NCBI RefSeq assembly: GCF_000010285.1
Contig: NC_010617.1
Location: 2,294,001-2,358,000 of the forward strand
Length of the DNA: 64,000 bases
Source: Kocuria rhizophila DC2201
GTDB lineage: Bacteria; Actinomycetota; Actinomycetes; Actinomycetales; Micrococcaceae
Direction of reading: 5' to 3'
Position 1 is the first letter of the stretch, and every line of letters begins with the position of its first letter. Shown here one piece after another: positions 41,922-50,915 of this stretch. The notes under the pieces were generated by a model. That model saw only the letters and a list, made by a program, of their open reading frames with translations. It did not search any database and was not told the DNA's origin. The translations under genes were made by a program, and so were the position numbers.

Positions 41922-42269
41922 GCGAAAAGCCCTTCCCCGGGGCTCCCGTGGCGGGATCCGTGCCTGGCTCGGGCTGCGGCACCGGCCGCCCGGGGCGTGG
42001 GACCGCACCGGGCGCCGTCGCCGTCCCGGTGCGATCCCAGGCGACCGCGGTCGCCAGGGCCCGGTGCCGCACCGCCCGGCACCCAGGAACTGCCCCCACA
42101 TCGGGGGACCACTGCACCAAAGTGGGGGCGAGATCTCCGGAGGGCCGCACCGCGCGAAGAAGTTAGGCTGAGTACGTACATCAGCGCCGAGTCCGCGCCA
42201 CCGACTGGGGGAGAGACGGTGGACCACCGCGGGCGGACGGCGACGCTCGTCTTGTCGGGGGAGAATTCA
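41922..42269. other. Intergenic region upstream of the first tandem hydrolase
   Basis: 348 bases. TAGGCT at 42164-42169 is a plausible -10. An inverted repeat GCCCCCAC/GTGGGGGC (42092-42099 / 42122-42129) lies upstream of it. Confidence 0.45.
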
Positions 42270-42270
42270 T
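42257..42270 (+). promoter_or_regulatory. Shared ribosome-binding block, copy 1
   Basis: GGGGGAGAATTCAT, ending at the probable TTG start; the 13 bases GGGGAGAATTCAT recur before the paralogous hydrolase (54149-54161, minus strand). Confidence 0.6.
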
Positions 42271-44039
42271 TGTTCAGCTTTTCAGGTCCGGGCCGACCGC
42301 TGCGGTCCCTGCTCACGGCGTCCTCGAACGCGGCAGGGCCCCGGCACGAGGCCCTCGACGCCGGAGTGACCCACGGCTGGATCCCGGCCGGGCAGCGGTG
42401 GCTGGCCGTGCACGTGCACGAGCCCGCCGAGCCGTCCCGGGGTGCTGCGGTGGTCCTCGCCGCGCCGCCGGGCCGGGAGCGGGTCACCATGAACCGCACG
42501 GTCGTGCACACCGCCCGGGCCCTGGCCGCGGACGGCTGGCGCGTGGTGCGCTTCGACTGGTCCGGCACGGGCCAGAGCCCCGCCACCGAGGACTGCTGCG
42601 ACGCCCGGCTCTGGGAGCAGGACCTGCGGGTCGTGCGGGACTGGGCCGGGGCGGACCAGCCCGTGCGCGGGGTGGCGTTCAGCGTCGCGGGGGCCTACAT
42701 GGCCGCGGACGAGGACTCCGCGTGGCTCGAGCGCGTGCTGCTGGCGCCGGTGTCCGGCAAGCAGTGGCTGCGCCACCAGAGCGCCCTCCGGCGCATGGCC
42801 GGTTCGACCCTGCCGCCCAGGGACACCGAGGGCACCGAGCTCATGGACCTGCAGCTGTGCGCGGAGGGCGCCGCGGCGGTCAGGACCGTCCCCACCCCGG
42901 TCGAGGACCCTGCACGAGGGCTGGTCGTGCTGCCCGAGGAGAGCACCGGCCCCCTGCCCCTGGACGTCCACCCCCGCGTGGCCACGGTTCCCGGCGGTGT
43001 GACCCGCGCGGTGCTCACGGCCCTCGGCCCGCACGCACCGGCCCGGGGCACCGCCGCGCCCGAGGACGCACCCGCGCCGCGTCCCGCCCGGAGCCTGACC
43101 GTGGACGTCCACGGCACGCCTGTGCGGCTCATCCACACCACGGTGGGCCGGGACGAGCGCCCCGCGATCCGCACGGAGCCCGTGGAGCACACCGCGCAGG
43201 CCCCCGGGCTGGCGCTCGTCTCCCCCGGCTCGGACGTCATGGAGGCCGCGAGCGGACTGTGGCTGCACACGGCGCTGCTGGCCTCGGCACGCGGCGCGGT
43301 CTGCCTGCTGGCCGAGCGCTCGGACACCGGCGAGCTGGTGGACCACGCCCTCACCCGCGACTCCAACCCCTACGCCCGCCACACCGTGGTGGAGTGCCGG
43401 GAGCTCGTGGAGCAGCTCGCGCGGCTCACGGATGGTGCCCTGAGCGCGGCCGGGATCTGCCTGGGCGCCTGGGGTCTCGTGGCCGCCGCACCGGAGCTTC
43501 CTGCCGAGGTGAGCGAGCGGCTGACCCTGCACGTGATCAACAACGTGGCGTGGCAGCGCGAATCGTGGCGGTACTGGCGTCAGGGGCTGCGCAGCGGACC
43601 GCTGGCACCGCGGCTGCCCGGCGACGAGCCGTCCGCGCAGCCGACGGCACCGCAGCAGGACGACGCCGCCCCGCGCCCCCTGAGCCGCGTGCTCCTCTCC
43701 CGCGCGGGCAGCGTGGGCCGCACGGTGGTCCGCGGCACGCGCGCACGGGCCCACAACGCCTCCCCGCGGCTCAACTCGCTCGCGGCCACCGCGGGGATCA
43801 TCGACGTTCCGCAGCCCGCGCTGCGTCGGCTCTCCCGCGTCCCCGGCCTCACTGTCAACGCGGTGTTCGGCCCCGCCGACGCCGCCCACTGCGGGGTCAG
43901 GGAGGCCACCCGGGAGGGGCGCTCGGCCATGGTGCTGCTGGAGCCGCTCGACCACTCGGTCTTCGCCACGGCCTCCCGGCACACGCTGTGCCGGTACGTG
44001 GTGGACGAGGTCGCGCCCCAGTCACCCGCCGAGCACTGA
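42270..44039 (+). CDS. Tandem alpha/beta-hydrolase-like protein (paralogue of the one at 52477-54150)
   Basis: 589 residues with two hydrolase-like halves. The first has VVRFDWSGTGQSP and a degenerate elbow GVAFSVAGAY. The second has a Cys nucleophile elbow G-I-C397-L-G, then TLHVINNVAWQRESWRYWR, an Asp in AVFGPAD and a His in EPLDHSVF, as a Cys-Asp-His triad. Residues ~440-470 are disordered and carry an 11-mer (QQDDAAPRP). I prefer TTG 42270 because it follows GGGGAGAATTCAT, also found before the paralogue start; GTG 42219 after GGGGGAGAG is the alternative. Role unknown; probable esterase or acyl/aminoacyl transferase. Confidence 0.72.
   Translation: MFSFSGPGRPLRSLLTASSNAAGPRHEALDAGVTHGWIPAGQRWLAVHVHEPAEPSRGAAVVLAAPPGRERVTMNRTVVHTARALAADGWRVVRFDWSGTGQSPATEDCCDARLWEQDLRVVRDWAGADQPVRGVAFSVAGAYMAADEDSAWLERVLLAPVSGKQWLRHQSALRRMAGSTLPPRDTEGTELMDLQLCAEGAAAVRTVPTPVEDPARGLVVLPEESTGPLPLDVHPRVATVPGGVTRAVLTALGPHAPARGTAAPEDAPAPRPARSLTVDVHGTPVRLIHTTVGRDERPAIRTEPVEHTAQAPGLALVSPGSDVMEAASGLWLHTALLASARGAVCLLAERSDTGELVDHALTRDSNPYARHTVVECRELVEQLARLTDGALSAAGICLGAWGLVAAAPELPAEVSERLTLHVINNVAWQRESWRYWRQGLRSGPLAPRLPGDEPSAQPTAPQQDDAAPRPLSRVLLSRAGSVGRTVVRGTRARAHNASPRLNSLAATAGIIDVPQPALRRLSRVPGLTVNAVFGPADAAHCGVREATREGRSAMVLLEPLDHSVFATASRHTLCRYVVDEVAPQSPAEH
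43659..43669 (+). repeat. GACGACGCCGC copy, within the first tandem hydrolase
   Basis: Exact 11-mer in a Pro/Ala linker, coding DDAA. Confidence 0.8.
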
Positions 44040-44167
44040 CAGCTCGCTCTGCGGCTCCGCCGGCCCACGATGGGCCCGCGGCAGGGTGTCAGGAGCTGCG
44101 TGTCCGGACACCTGCCCGACGCAGGTTCTTCCCCGCGAGCGCGGGTCAGCAGGCCGTGAACCACGGC

Positions 44168-44194
44168 CCGTGGGCTGAGCGTCCCAGCCCACGG
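44168..44194. terminator. Bidirectional terminator at the end of the carrier-protein operon
   Basis: Perfect 10-bp arms CCGTGGGCTG/CAGCCCACGG with a 7-base loop between convergent genes. Confidence 0.65.
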
Positions 44195-44258
44195 CTACGG
44201 CCCACGCGCCCGGGCCCGCACGTTCGACGCCGCCGGGAGCCACCGGGACAGGCCGCGG

Positions 44259-47200
44259 TCACTCGCCGGCCACCGTCACGGGAGCGGCGTCCAGCGCGCG
44301 CACCACGGTCCCCCGGCGCACGGCGTCCGTGGCCTCACCGCTGACGGGCAGGTGCAGCGTCTCCCCGGGCAGCAGGTGCACGTAGCCGTCCTCGGCCACG
44401 GCGGGGGCAACGTCGGCAGCCGCGGCGGCCGGTGCACGGTTCCCGGCGGTCCCGCCACCGGGCACGGCCGGTGCGGCACCCTCGGGATCGTCCTCGGGAG
44501 CACCCACGGGAAGGTCCAGCGCCACGAACCGCGCGAGCCGTTCCGCGCTGACCGCCACCGCCCACGAACCGTCCTCGTTCCGGTGCCACCGAGCGCGCAG
44601 CCCGGGGTCCTCGGGGTCGTTCCGGCGCGGACCGCCACTGAGGTGCACGTCCCGCGCCAGGGCGTTCCCGGAAGCGTCGAGCAGCACGGCGCCGACGGCG
44701 TCGAACTCCCGTTCCCCGAAACCGTAGGCGTGGTCGAGGTCCCGGAACGTGCCGTCCGCGAGGTCCGCTCGGACCGTGATCCCGCCGCGGGCGGGGACCG
44801 TGACCGGCACGTCGATCGGGGGCAGGCTCCCGCCCCGGACCGTGGCCACGGTGAGCTGCAGCGTGGCGTCCAGGGGCTCGGCGCCGTCGTTCCACACGTG
44901 GGCGGGCAGCCCGTCACCGCCCGCGGGCACAAAGCACACCGCGACCGGCGCGCACGCCCGGCGCATTCCGTACCACGCCGCGGTGGGTCGACCGGTGACG
45001 TCCAGGACGCCCCACCCCGCCCCCGGTGCGGTGGACGCCGCCGCGAGCACGAGGGCTCCCCGGCACGGCGAGTCCGCGGCACGCCACTGCGCGAAGCTGC
45101 GCTGGAACACGTGGGCCAGGGCCGCGCGCTCGTGCTCGAGCACCTGCGCGTGACCCCCGAGAGCGCCGGCCTCGGCGGGGCGCGCGGGAGCCGCCAGGGC
45201 GGCGTCGGGATCGCTGTCCCGGTCGAGGAACAGCCGGTGGACGTACGTGGTGGTGGTGTCCTCGAAGGTCCAGGCCGCGCCCGGATCGCGGGCCAGACCG
45301 CGGCGCCAGGCGGCGGCACCGGCGGGCGTGTCCAGCGGCCCGTCCGTGCCGAACTGCGCCCGCACCACGGCGGGCTCCGGGGGCACGGCGAAGGCGAGCG
45401 CCTCGGCGGCGAAACGCACCCCGCGCGTCACGGCGTCCTCGAGCGGACGGCCGTACGCACCCACCCCGAAGTAGTGGCACACGCCGTCCGCGGCGTCCAC
45501 CGGGGATCCCGCGGGCACACCGGACGACGACGCCGCGCCGCCCGCCTGCTCCGGCGTGGCCAGCGGTGCGCCCGCGCCCTCGGGCGACAGCAGCGCAGCG
45601 TCCCGGATGTCTCCCGTGAGCGGGGCATCCTCGTGCTCGGCAAGGGTCTCGTTCGGGGTCCGACACCCGGCCGGTGCGTGCTCACTCGCCGCCCGGTCGC
45701 GGGCAGACTCGTAGGCGGCCGCGGCGGCGTCGAGCTGGGCGTCGGAGCACGGCGAGGAGGGCACCACCACCGCGTCCGCGAGCGCCTCCCCCACCGCGGT
45801 GGGGACGTCGTGCAGCAGCACCTCGGGGGTCCACTGCTCGGCGGGCCGGCCCGCGAGCACGGGGGCCTGGATCACCTCGGTGCCGCCGGAGACCACCGCG
45901 GTGGACGGGTGGGCGCCCAGCCGCGCGGCGAGCGAGCGCACCTCTGAGCGCAGCCCCTCCCGCCAGTGGGGCTCGTCGGGCGGGTCGAGGGGCCCGAGGG
46001 CGACGTCCTGCCACACCATGAGGCCCAGCTCGTCGCACGCCCGGTGGAAGTCCTCGCTCTCGTAGCAGCCGGTTCCGGGACAGCGCAGCATCGTGAGTCC
46101 GGCCGTCCGCAGCCGCTGCAGCACCGCGCGGGTGCGCCGCGGGTCCGCGGCCGTCTCGAAGGGGTCGCTGCCGGTCCACACCGCACCGCGCACGAACACG
46201 GGGACCCCGTTGACCCGCAGCGCCAGGCCGCGGTGCTCGGCGTCGCGGTGCTCGGCGCTCACGGTGCGGAACCCCACGGTGGTCTCGGTGTGCTCGCCCC
46301 CCACACCCACGCGCACCCGGTACAGGCTCTGCCCGCCCATGCCGTGGGGCCACCACAGGTCCGGCTCCGGCACCCGGACGGCCACGGTGACGGTCCCGTC
46401 CGAGGCGCGGTCCCCGGAGGTGACCGTGTGCTCGAGGCGGACCACGGTGTCGTCGTCCGCGTCCGCGCGGGACACGACGACGCGCACGGTCGCCCCCGCG
46501 GGCTCCGCGTCCGGCTCTGGTCGGGCGGCCTCGCGAAGTGTCTGGTCCGGAGAGTCGCCGGGCGGCGCGGCAGGGCTCGTGCCGGAGGGGACGGTGCTCG
46601 GAGCGGGCTCTGCGGATGGCGCGGATGCCGGGGCGGTGGCAGCGGCGACGCGGGACACCAGGCGCACGCTCACGAGGCCCGCACCGTCCTCCGCCACCCG
46701 GGCGCTCACGGTGCACGAGGAGAGGTCGAGGGGTGCGGTGGAGGGCTCAGCCCGTGCGGTGAGGCCTCCCCAGGGACCCAGCACGGGGCGCGCTCCGGGC
46801 CAGTCGATGAAGCCCACGAGCGGGGTGCGCCGCCACCGCACGGAACGCTCGGGCACCAGCGGTGAGAGCCACCGGGCGCGGGGGCGGCGGGGAACGGCCA
46901 CGCTCGTGGTCGGCTCGATGCGCAGCACGACCTCGCACGCACCGGCGGGCAGCTGCACAACGACGTCCCACGGAGTGAACGCGGTCTCCGAGACGTGCAC
47001 CTCGCGTCCGGCCACGAGCAGACGGGCCACCGTGGCCACACCCGCGGAGCGGAAGCGGTATGGGCCGCCGGGGGTCACCACCCGGGTGCGGTACTCCCAC
47101 GCGGTGTCCCCGCAGCCAGCGCGCAGCTGCGCATCCACGGCGTCCTCACCGAGGACGTCGCGCAGCGCGCCGCTCACGGTGCCGGGCACGCGCGCCGGGA

Positions 47201-47342
47201 TCCCCCCGCCGGCCGGGTCGGCGAGCGCCGGGTCCGGGGCATCCGCGACGGTCCCGTCGGGGTCGTGGCGGCGCAGCGTCCACCGGGCGTCCGCCAGGAC
47301 GTCGGCACCGGCCGCGACGTCCGCCCCCGGCACGCGCGTCAC
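44259..47342 (-). CDS. Glycoside hydrolase family 2 (beta-mannosidase-like) protein with altered nucleophile
   Basis: 1027 residues. Family order: N-terminal jelly-roll (DTAWEYRTRVVTPGGPYRFR), immunoglobulin-like domain (VRVPEPDLWWPHGMGGQSLY), and TIM barrel from about residue 390 (LRVNGVPVFVRGAVWTGSDP; LTMLRCPGTGCYESEDFHRA; ELGLMVWQDV). The acid/base region HPSTAVVSGGTEV keeps Glu (E489) but the usual Asn before it is Thr. At the nucleophile site (normally S-E-F-G) it reads AQFG with Gln663. Insertions rich in Pro/Ala/Ser are at ~250-290 and 590-620, the second with AASSS from an 11-mer. No signal peptide. GTG overlaps the DUF1839 stop (GTGA). Probably non-hydrolytic or a different activity. 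Confidence 0.78.
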   Translation of the reverse strand: MTRVPGADVAAGADVLADARWTLRRHDPDGTVADAPDPALADPAGGGIPARVPGTVSGALRDVLGEDAVDAQLRAGCGDTAWEYRTRVVTPGGPYRFRSAGVATVARLLVAGREVHVSETAFTPWDVVVQLPAGACEVVLRIEPTTSVAVPRRPRARWLSPLVPERSVRWRRTPLVGFIDWPGARPVLGPWGGLTARAEPSTAPLDLSSCTVSARVAEDGAGLVSVRLVSRVAAATAPASAPSAEPAPSTVPSGTSPAAPPGDSPDQTLREAARPEPDAEPAGATVRVVVSRADADDDTVVRLEHTVTSGDRASDGTVTVAVRVPEPDLWWPHGMGGQSLYRVRVGVGGEHTETTVGFRTVSAEHRDAEHRGLALRVNGVPVFVRGAVWTGSDPFETAADPRRTRAVLQRLRTAGLTMLRCPGTGCYESEDFHRACDELGLMVWQDVALGPLDPPDEPHWREGLRSEVRSLAARLGAHPSTAVVSGGTEVIQAPVLAGRPAEQWTPEVLLHDVPTAVGEALADAVVVPSSPCSDAQLDAAAAAYESARDRAASEHAPAGCRTPNETLAEHEDAPLTGDIRDAALLSPEGAGAPLATPEQAGGAASSSGVPAGSPVDAADGVCHYFGVGAYGRPLEDAVTRGVRFAAEALAFAVPPEPAVVRAQFGTDGPLDTPAGAAAWRRGLARDPGAAWTFEDTTTTYVHRLFLDRDSDPDAALAAPARPAEAGALGGHAQVLEHERAALAHVFQRSFAQWRAADSPCRGALVLAAASTAPGAGWGVLDVTGRPTAAWYGMRRACAPVAVCFVPAGGDGLPAHVWNDGAEPLDATLQLTVATVRGGSLPPIDVPVTVPARGGITVRADLADGTFRDLDHAYGFGEREFDAVGAVLLDASGNALARDVHLSGGPRRNDPEDPGLRARWHRNEDGSWAVAVSAERLARFVALDLPVGAPEDDPEGAAPAVPGGGTAGNRAPAAAAADVAPAVAEDGYVHLLPGETLHLPVSGEATDAVRRGTVVRALDAAPVTVAGE
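45526..45536 (+). repeat. GACGACGCCGC copy, within the GH2-like gene
   Basis: Exact 11-mer with extra GAC, coding GGAASSSG in a disordered insertion. Confidence 0.8.
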
Positions 47343-48418
47343 TCCCCGAAGCCCAGGGCGTCGCGCACGGCCTTCGTGGCGGCGTCGTACCCCGCCACGA
47401 AGGCCGCCGACGAGGCGTCCACGCGCGGGGTGCGTCCCGACGCCGCCCGGGCCAGCTGGAACTGCAGCGTCTTGGCCGCGCCCGCGGCGTCGTCGAAGGC
47501 CTCCGCGGCCTCCCGCAGCCGCTCCGGGCAGAGGTCGCTCGGCCAGGCCTGCGCCCCGTCCGCCAGGAACCGGCACACGTGGGCGGCCAGACCGGCGGTG
47601 AGCCCCGCCTGCCGGGTGGTCGCGAAGGAGTAGACGTGGAAGTACGGCAGACCCCGCTCGGCCAGCACGGGCAGCTGCGCGCGGATCGAGTCCACGAGCC
47701 GCCGGGCCGGGCTGTCCGAGGGCGCGCGGCGCAGGTGGGCCCGCACGAGGCCCACTCCGCGCCACCACAGCTCCTGCTCCGACAGCCGCCGCATCCCGTC
47801 CAGGCGCACGAGCTCCACGTACGGGTACGGCACCGACCCGCCACGCATCGCGGGGCCGAGGGTGTGCTCCAGGTCCTCCCCGCCCAGCACGTGGACGCCG
47901 TCGTTGTGCAGGTACACGAGCTCCCCCGCGAGCGGGTCCAGGCGCAGCGGCACGATGGAGGTCTTGGTGTGCTCCAGGCCGTAGGAGACGCCCTCGGTGT
48001 CCGGGAGGTGGAACGCGTCCACCTCCACCACCAGGGCGTCCCCCCGGGACATGGCCAGCTGCAGGTGCTCCCCCAGCGGACGCCAGGTGTCGTACTCCCC
48101 CACCGTGAGGCCGTAGAGGCACTCGAGGTCCTCCTGGCGCGGCTTGAGGAACTCCCACTGGTCCCCCAGGAAATCCGCGCTGAACGCGGCCCCCAGCATG
48201 GGCACGGGATCCAGACCGAGAACCGCGGTGAGCCCGATCCACACGTCCATGTAGCAGTTGGTGGGTGACCACGGCTCCGCTGGGTCGTGCAGCACGGAGC
48301 GGCGCGCGTTCGCCGGTGTCAGCGACTCGCACCCCCGCACCGCGAGCACCTCGGTGCCGAACGGGTGCTCGGCGCCCGCCGGGACGACGACGCCGCGGGA
48401 CTCGGTCACGGCGGTCAT
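47339..48418 (-). CDS. DUF1839 family protein
   Basis: 359 residues, soluble. Conserved-looking parts: NCYMDVWIGLTAVLGLDPVP, FSADFLGDQWEFLKPRQEDL, LYGLTVGEYDTWRPLGEH, GDALVVEVDAFHLPDTEGVS, and HTKTSIVPLRL, with a helical C-terminus. The Cys/Asp/His set (NCYxD, DAFHLPD) resembles a papain/transglutaminase- or NRPS-associated fold, but this is a guess. DUF1839 proteins are typically encoded beside amino acid:[carrier protein] ligases, as here. Coupled by ATGA to the ligase gene and by GTGA to the GH2-like gene. Confidence 0.85.
   Translation of the reverse strand: MTAVTESRGVVVPAGAEHPFGTEVLAVRGCESLTPANARRSVLHDPAEPWSPTNCYMDVWIGLTAVLGLDPVPMLGAAFSADFLGDQWEFLKPRQEDLECLYGLTVGEYDTWRPLGEHLQLAMSRGDALVVEVDAFHLPDTEGVSYGLEHTKTSIVPLRLDPLAGELVYLHNDGVHVLGGEDLEHTLGPAMRGGSVPYPYVELVRLDGMRRLSEQELWWRGVGLVRAHLRRAPSDSPARRLVDSIRAQLPVLAERGLPYFHVYSFATTRQAGLTAGLAAHVCRFLADGAQAWPSDLCPERLREAAEAFDDAAGAAKTLQFQLARAASGRTPRVDASSAAFVAGYDAATKAVRDALGFGE
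47484..47494 (-). repeat. GACGACGCCGC copy, within the DUF1839 gene
   Basis: Exact 11-mer coding DDAA. Confidence 0.8.
48386..48396 (+). repeat. GACGACGCCGC copy, within the DUF1839 gene start
   Basis: Exact 11-mer with extra GAC; on the coding strand it gives RGVVV at residues 8-12. Confidence 0.8.
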
Positions 48419-49356
48419 AGCAGACCCAGCTCCGTGCGCACCCCCGCGGGCCACGCGGCCACGTCAAAGCCGTGGACGGAGGCCAGCGCCAGCGCCACGC
48501 GCTCCAGGCCGAAGCCGAAGCACGCGGAGTGGGCCACGGCGCCGTCGGCGGTGTGCAAGTGGAAGGCCTCGCCGAAGTGGTCCTCGTGCAGGTTCGCCGA
48601 GGCGATCGCCGTGGGGTGGCCCGGGTAGACCTCCGTGAGGATCTCGAACTTCAGCTGCGCCTCGCGCTGACCCGCGCTGAGCAGCTTGCCCGCGCGGCCG
48701 AAGAACGGGTCGTTGGCGGTGTCCGCCTCCACGGTGAGACCCAGCGCGCGCAGCAGCTCGGTGCCCGCGGCGAGCCACTTCTCACGGTGCTCCTGGGCGT
48801 CCTGGGGCGTGCCGATGCGCACGGCCTCGAACATCCGGAACGTCACGAAGCGCATGGGGTCCGGGCTGGGCTCGTGGCGGTAGCACTCCCCCATGAGCTC
48901 GTACACGGAGCCGTCCACCTGCGAGCCCTCGAGGTACGCGTAGAGCGGGTGGCACACGGCCGGGACCAGGGCGTGGCCGGCCGGCGAGAGCTCGGCGGGC
49001 CAGTCACCGCCCTCCTCGTACATGGCCAGCAGCCTGCGGTGGGCCTTGTTGTCCCCCTCGAACGCGGAGATGGTCCCCAGCAGCTGCGGGAAGGACGCCA
49101 CGTAGTCGGTGCGCTCCAGCAACCGCGTTCCGTTGACCGGGGGGAAGCGCAGCCGGCGCGAACCGGCCTCCGGCGTCAGCTCCCTGGCCACCCGGCGTGC
49201 CGCGGCGGCGATGCCCTGCACCACGTCCTCGGCCTGCGGGCCCAGCCCGGTCACGCCGTCGCCCAGCGTGGGCAGCAGCCAGTCGTTGGCCTCCAGCCCG
49301 GCGCGGAACGTGTCCTGCTGGCGGGTGAGGTCCTGGTGGGTGTCGGTGATGGTCAT
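48415..49356 (-). CDS. Amino acid:[carrier protein] ligase (truncated seryl-tRNA-synthetase-like)
   Basis: 313 residues, only the class II aminoacyl-tRNA synthetase catalytic core, with no tRNA-binding arm. Motif 2 is ECYRHEPSPDPMRFVTFRMF (R160-H-E162); motif 3 is ACFGFGLERVALAL. Likely Zn ligands are Cys135 (PAVCHPLY), Glu177 and Cys279, as in the characterised Bradyrhizobium enzymes, which activate Gly or Ala with ATP and load the amino acid on a carrier protein. The carrier, its phosphopantetheinyl transferase and DUF1839 are encoded alongside. Starts in an ATGA overlap with the dehydrogenase stop; GGGGAG precedes. Confidence 0.9.
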   Translation of the reverse strand: MTITDTHQDLTRQQDTFRAGLEANDWLLPTLGDGVTGLGPQAEDVVQGIAAAARRVARELTPEAGSRRLRFPPVNGTRLLERTDYVASFPQLLGTISAFEGDNKAHRRLLAMYEEGGDWPAELSPAGHALVPAVCHPLYAYLEGSQVDGSVYELMGECYRHEPSPDPMRFVTFRMFEAVRIGTPQDAQEHREKWLAAGTELLRALGLTVEADTANDPFFGRAGKLLSAGQREAQLKFEILTEVYPGHPTAIASANLHEDHFGEAFHLHTADGAVAHSACFGFGLERVALALASVHGFDVAAWPAGVRTELGLL

Positions 49357-50567
49357 CGTTCTCCCCTTGAGACGAGTTGCAAGGTGGCGGTGTGCTGCAG
49401 GATGCGGTCGTTGTTGACCATGACGGAGGGTCCGATGCTGTCCCGGTAGAGCCGGGCCAGGCTGACCGGCGAGTGGTTGGCGAAGGCCGTGATGCCCACG
49501 ATCACCAGGGCGTCCCCCACGATCCGGCGCACCGCTTCCGCGCCGGAGACCTTGAGGGTGTTCATGGCGATGGCGAACGGCATGGACTCGCACGCGGCCG
49601 GGTCCTCGTACGCCGCCTCGTAGCGGGCCACGGAGGCGCGCACCACGTCCGTCATGGACTGCAGCTGCACCTCCAGCTCGGCGAGGCGCAGGGCCGACGG
49701 TGGAGGGGTGCCCGGGGTCTTGCGGGCCGCCTTCTGCACCACGGACCGGGCCGTGAGACCCGCCTGGGTGGCCATGCCCAGCCACGCCGAGGCCCACAGG
49801 CAGTGGGCACCCGGCAGCATGGTCCGCGCCGAGATGGTCTCGAACGGGACCGTGAACACGGCGTCCGCCGGGGTGGTGGCCTCCAGCTCGAAGGACTCGG
49901 AGCACGTGCCCCGCATACCTAGGGCGTCCCAGCCGCGCTGCCGCTCCAGCTGCAGGTCCTGGGACTCGACCACGAGCAGCACCTGGTCGCTCGACGCCGC
50001 CTCCTCGCTCGCGCGCGCCGTCACCAGGATGGCGTCCGCGTACGCGCCGTAGGAGATCACGGGGCACGTCTTGTGCAGGTGCACGCGGCCCTCCCCGGCC
50101 GGACGCACCGCGCACGTGGAGGAGCGGGTGTTGCCCCCGATGTTCACCTCGGTGGTGGCGGAGGCCAGCAGCAACCCCTCCGAGGCCACTCGGCGGGTGA
50201 ACTCGCGCAGGTACCCGGTGTCCGCGTGCCGGGTCAGGCACAGCGTCTGCGAGTGGTGCATGGCCAGGATCATGGCGGTGGAGGTGCACTCGCGCCCCAC
50301 GCGCTCCAGCATCCGGCACAGCTCGGTGATGCTCCACCCCAGCCCGCCGTCCGCCTCGGACATGGGCGCGCCCAGCAGTCCCTGGGCACGGGCCTCGTCG
50401 ATCGCCTCCCAGGGGAAACGACCCTCCTCGTCCACGGCGGCCGCGAACTCGCGGGCCACCCGGGCCACGGCCTCCGCGCGGGCGGCGTTGCGCTGCGCGC
50501 GGTCCTCGCCCGGGGTCTCCTCCCGCGGCATGCGGGAGGAGTCGGTCAGCACGGTGGTCTCAGTCAT
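49353..50567 (-). CDS. Acyl-CoA dehydrogenase-like flavoprotein of the carrier-protein operon
   Basis: 404 residues with normal three-domain architecture: EAIDEARAQGLLGAPMSEAD, LERVGRECTSTAMILAMHHS, then KTCPVISYGAYADAILVTAR (middle beta domain) and C-terminal helices with AEAVRRIVGDALVIVGITAF. By location its substrate is probably an acyl or aminoacyl group on the adjacent carrier protein (dehydrogenation or oxygenation); this is inference. Its start lies inside the carrier gene (8-bp overlap), its stop in the ligase start. Confidence 0.87.
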   Translation of the reverse strand: MTETTVLTDSSRMPREETPGEDRAQRNAARAEAVARVAREFAAAVDEEGRFPWEAIDEARAQGLLGAPMSEADGGLGWSITELCRMLERVGRECTSTAMILAMHHSQTLCLTRHADTGYLREFTRRVASEGLLLASATTEVNIGGNTRSSTCAVRPAGEGRVHLHKTCPVISYGAYADAILVTARASEEAASSDQVLLVVESQDLQLERQRGWDALGMRGTCSESFELEATTPADAVFTVPFETISARTMLPGAHCLWASAWLGMATQAGLTARSVVQKAARKTPGTPPPSALRLAELEVQLQSMTDVVRASVARYEAAYEDPAACESMPFAIAMNTLKVSGAEAVRRIVGDALVIVGITAFANHSPVSLARLYRDSIGPSVMVNNDRILQHTATLQLVSRGER

Positions 50568-50814
50568 TCTGGATCGCCTCCACGGCCTCGGTGATCGACC
50601 GCACGGACGTGAACGTGGCCTTGGTGAGCCGCTCCTCGGGAAACTCGATGTCGAACTCGTCCTCGAGCCCGAGCATCACGTTCACGGAGGCGTGGGAGGT
50701 CATCCCCGCGCGGTACAGGTCCGCGTCCGCGGCAATGGCCTGGGCGTCCTCGGAGAGCTTGCCCTGATCGGCCAGGACGGAGCGGACGGTGGTCTCGATG
50801 GCGGTCGAATCCAT
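50560..50814 (-). CDS. Acyl/aminoacyl carrier protein
   Basis: 84 residues, acidic, four-helix carrier fold. The phosphopantetheine site is Ser40 in DLYRAGMTSHASVNVM (the usual DSL is replaced by MTS, as in carriers paired with amino acid:[carrier protein] ligases), followed by LGLEDEFDIEFPEERLTKAT. The partner ligase, dehydrogenase and holo-ACP synthase are in the same operon. Confidence 0.9.
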   Translation of the reverse strand: MDSTAIETTVRSVLADQGKLSEDAQAIAADADLYRAGMTSHASVNVMLGLEDEFDIEFPEERLTKATFTSVRSITEAVEAIQND

Positions 50815-50915
50815 GGTGTGAACCTCTTTCGGTTGATCTGGTGATTCTTCTGCTCCGCGGACCCGCCCTCTCTGCGGTTCCTGCGGTGGTGTGTGGGTGG
50901 CGGACGGCGGGGCCG

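Noticed and set aside
42092-42129. Riboswitch upstream of the first tandem hydrolase
   Set aside because: Only an 8-bp inverted repeat is visible and it lies upstream of the likely -10, so it is not in the transcript; no known riboswitch core was recognised.
44352-45947. Long open frames on the plus strand opposite the GH2-like gene
   Set aside because: Mirror frames of a GC-rich gene; the minus-strand product shows ordered GH2 domains and coupled starts.
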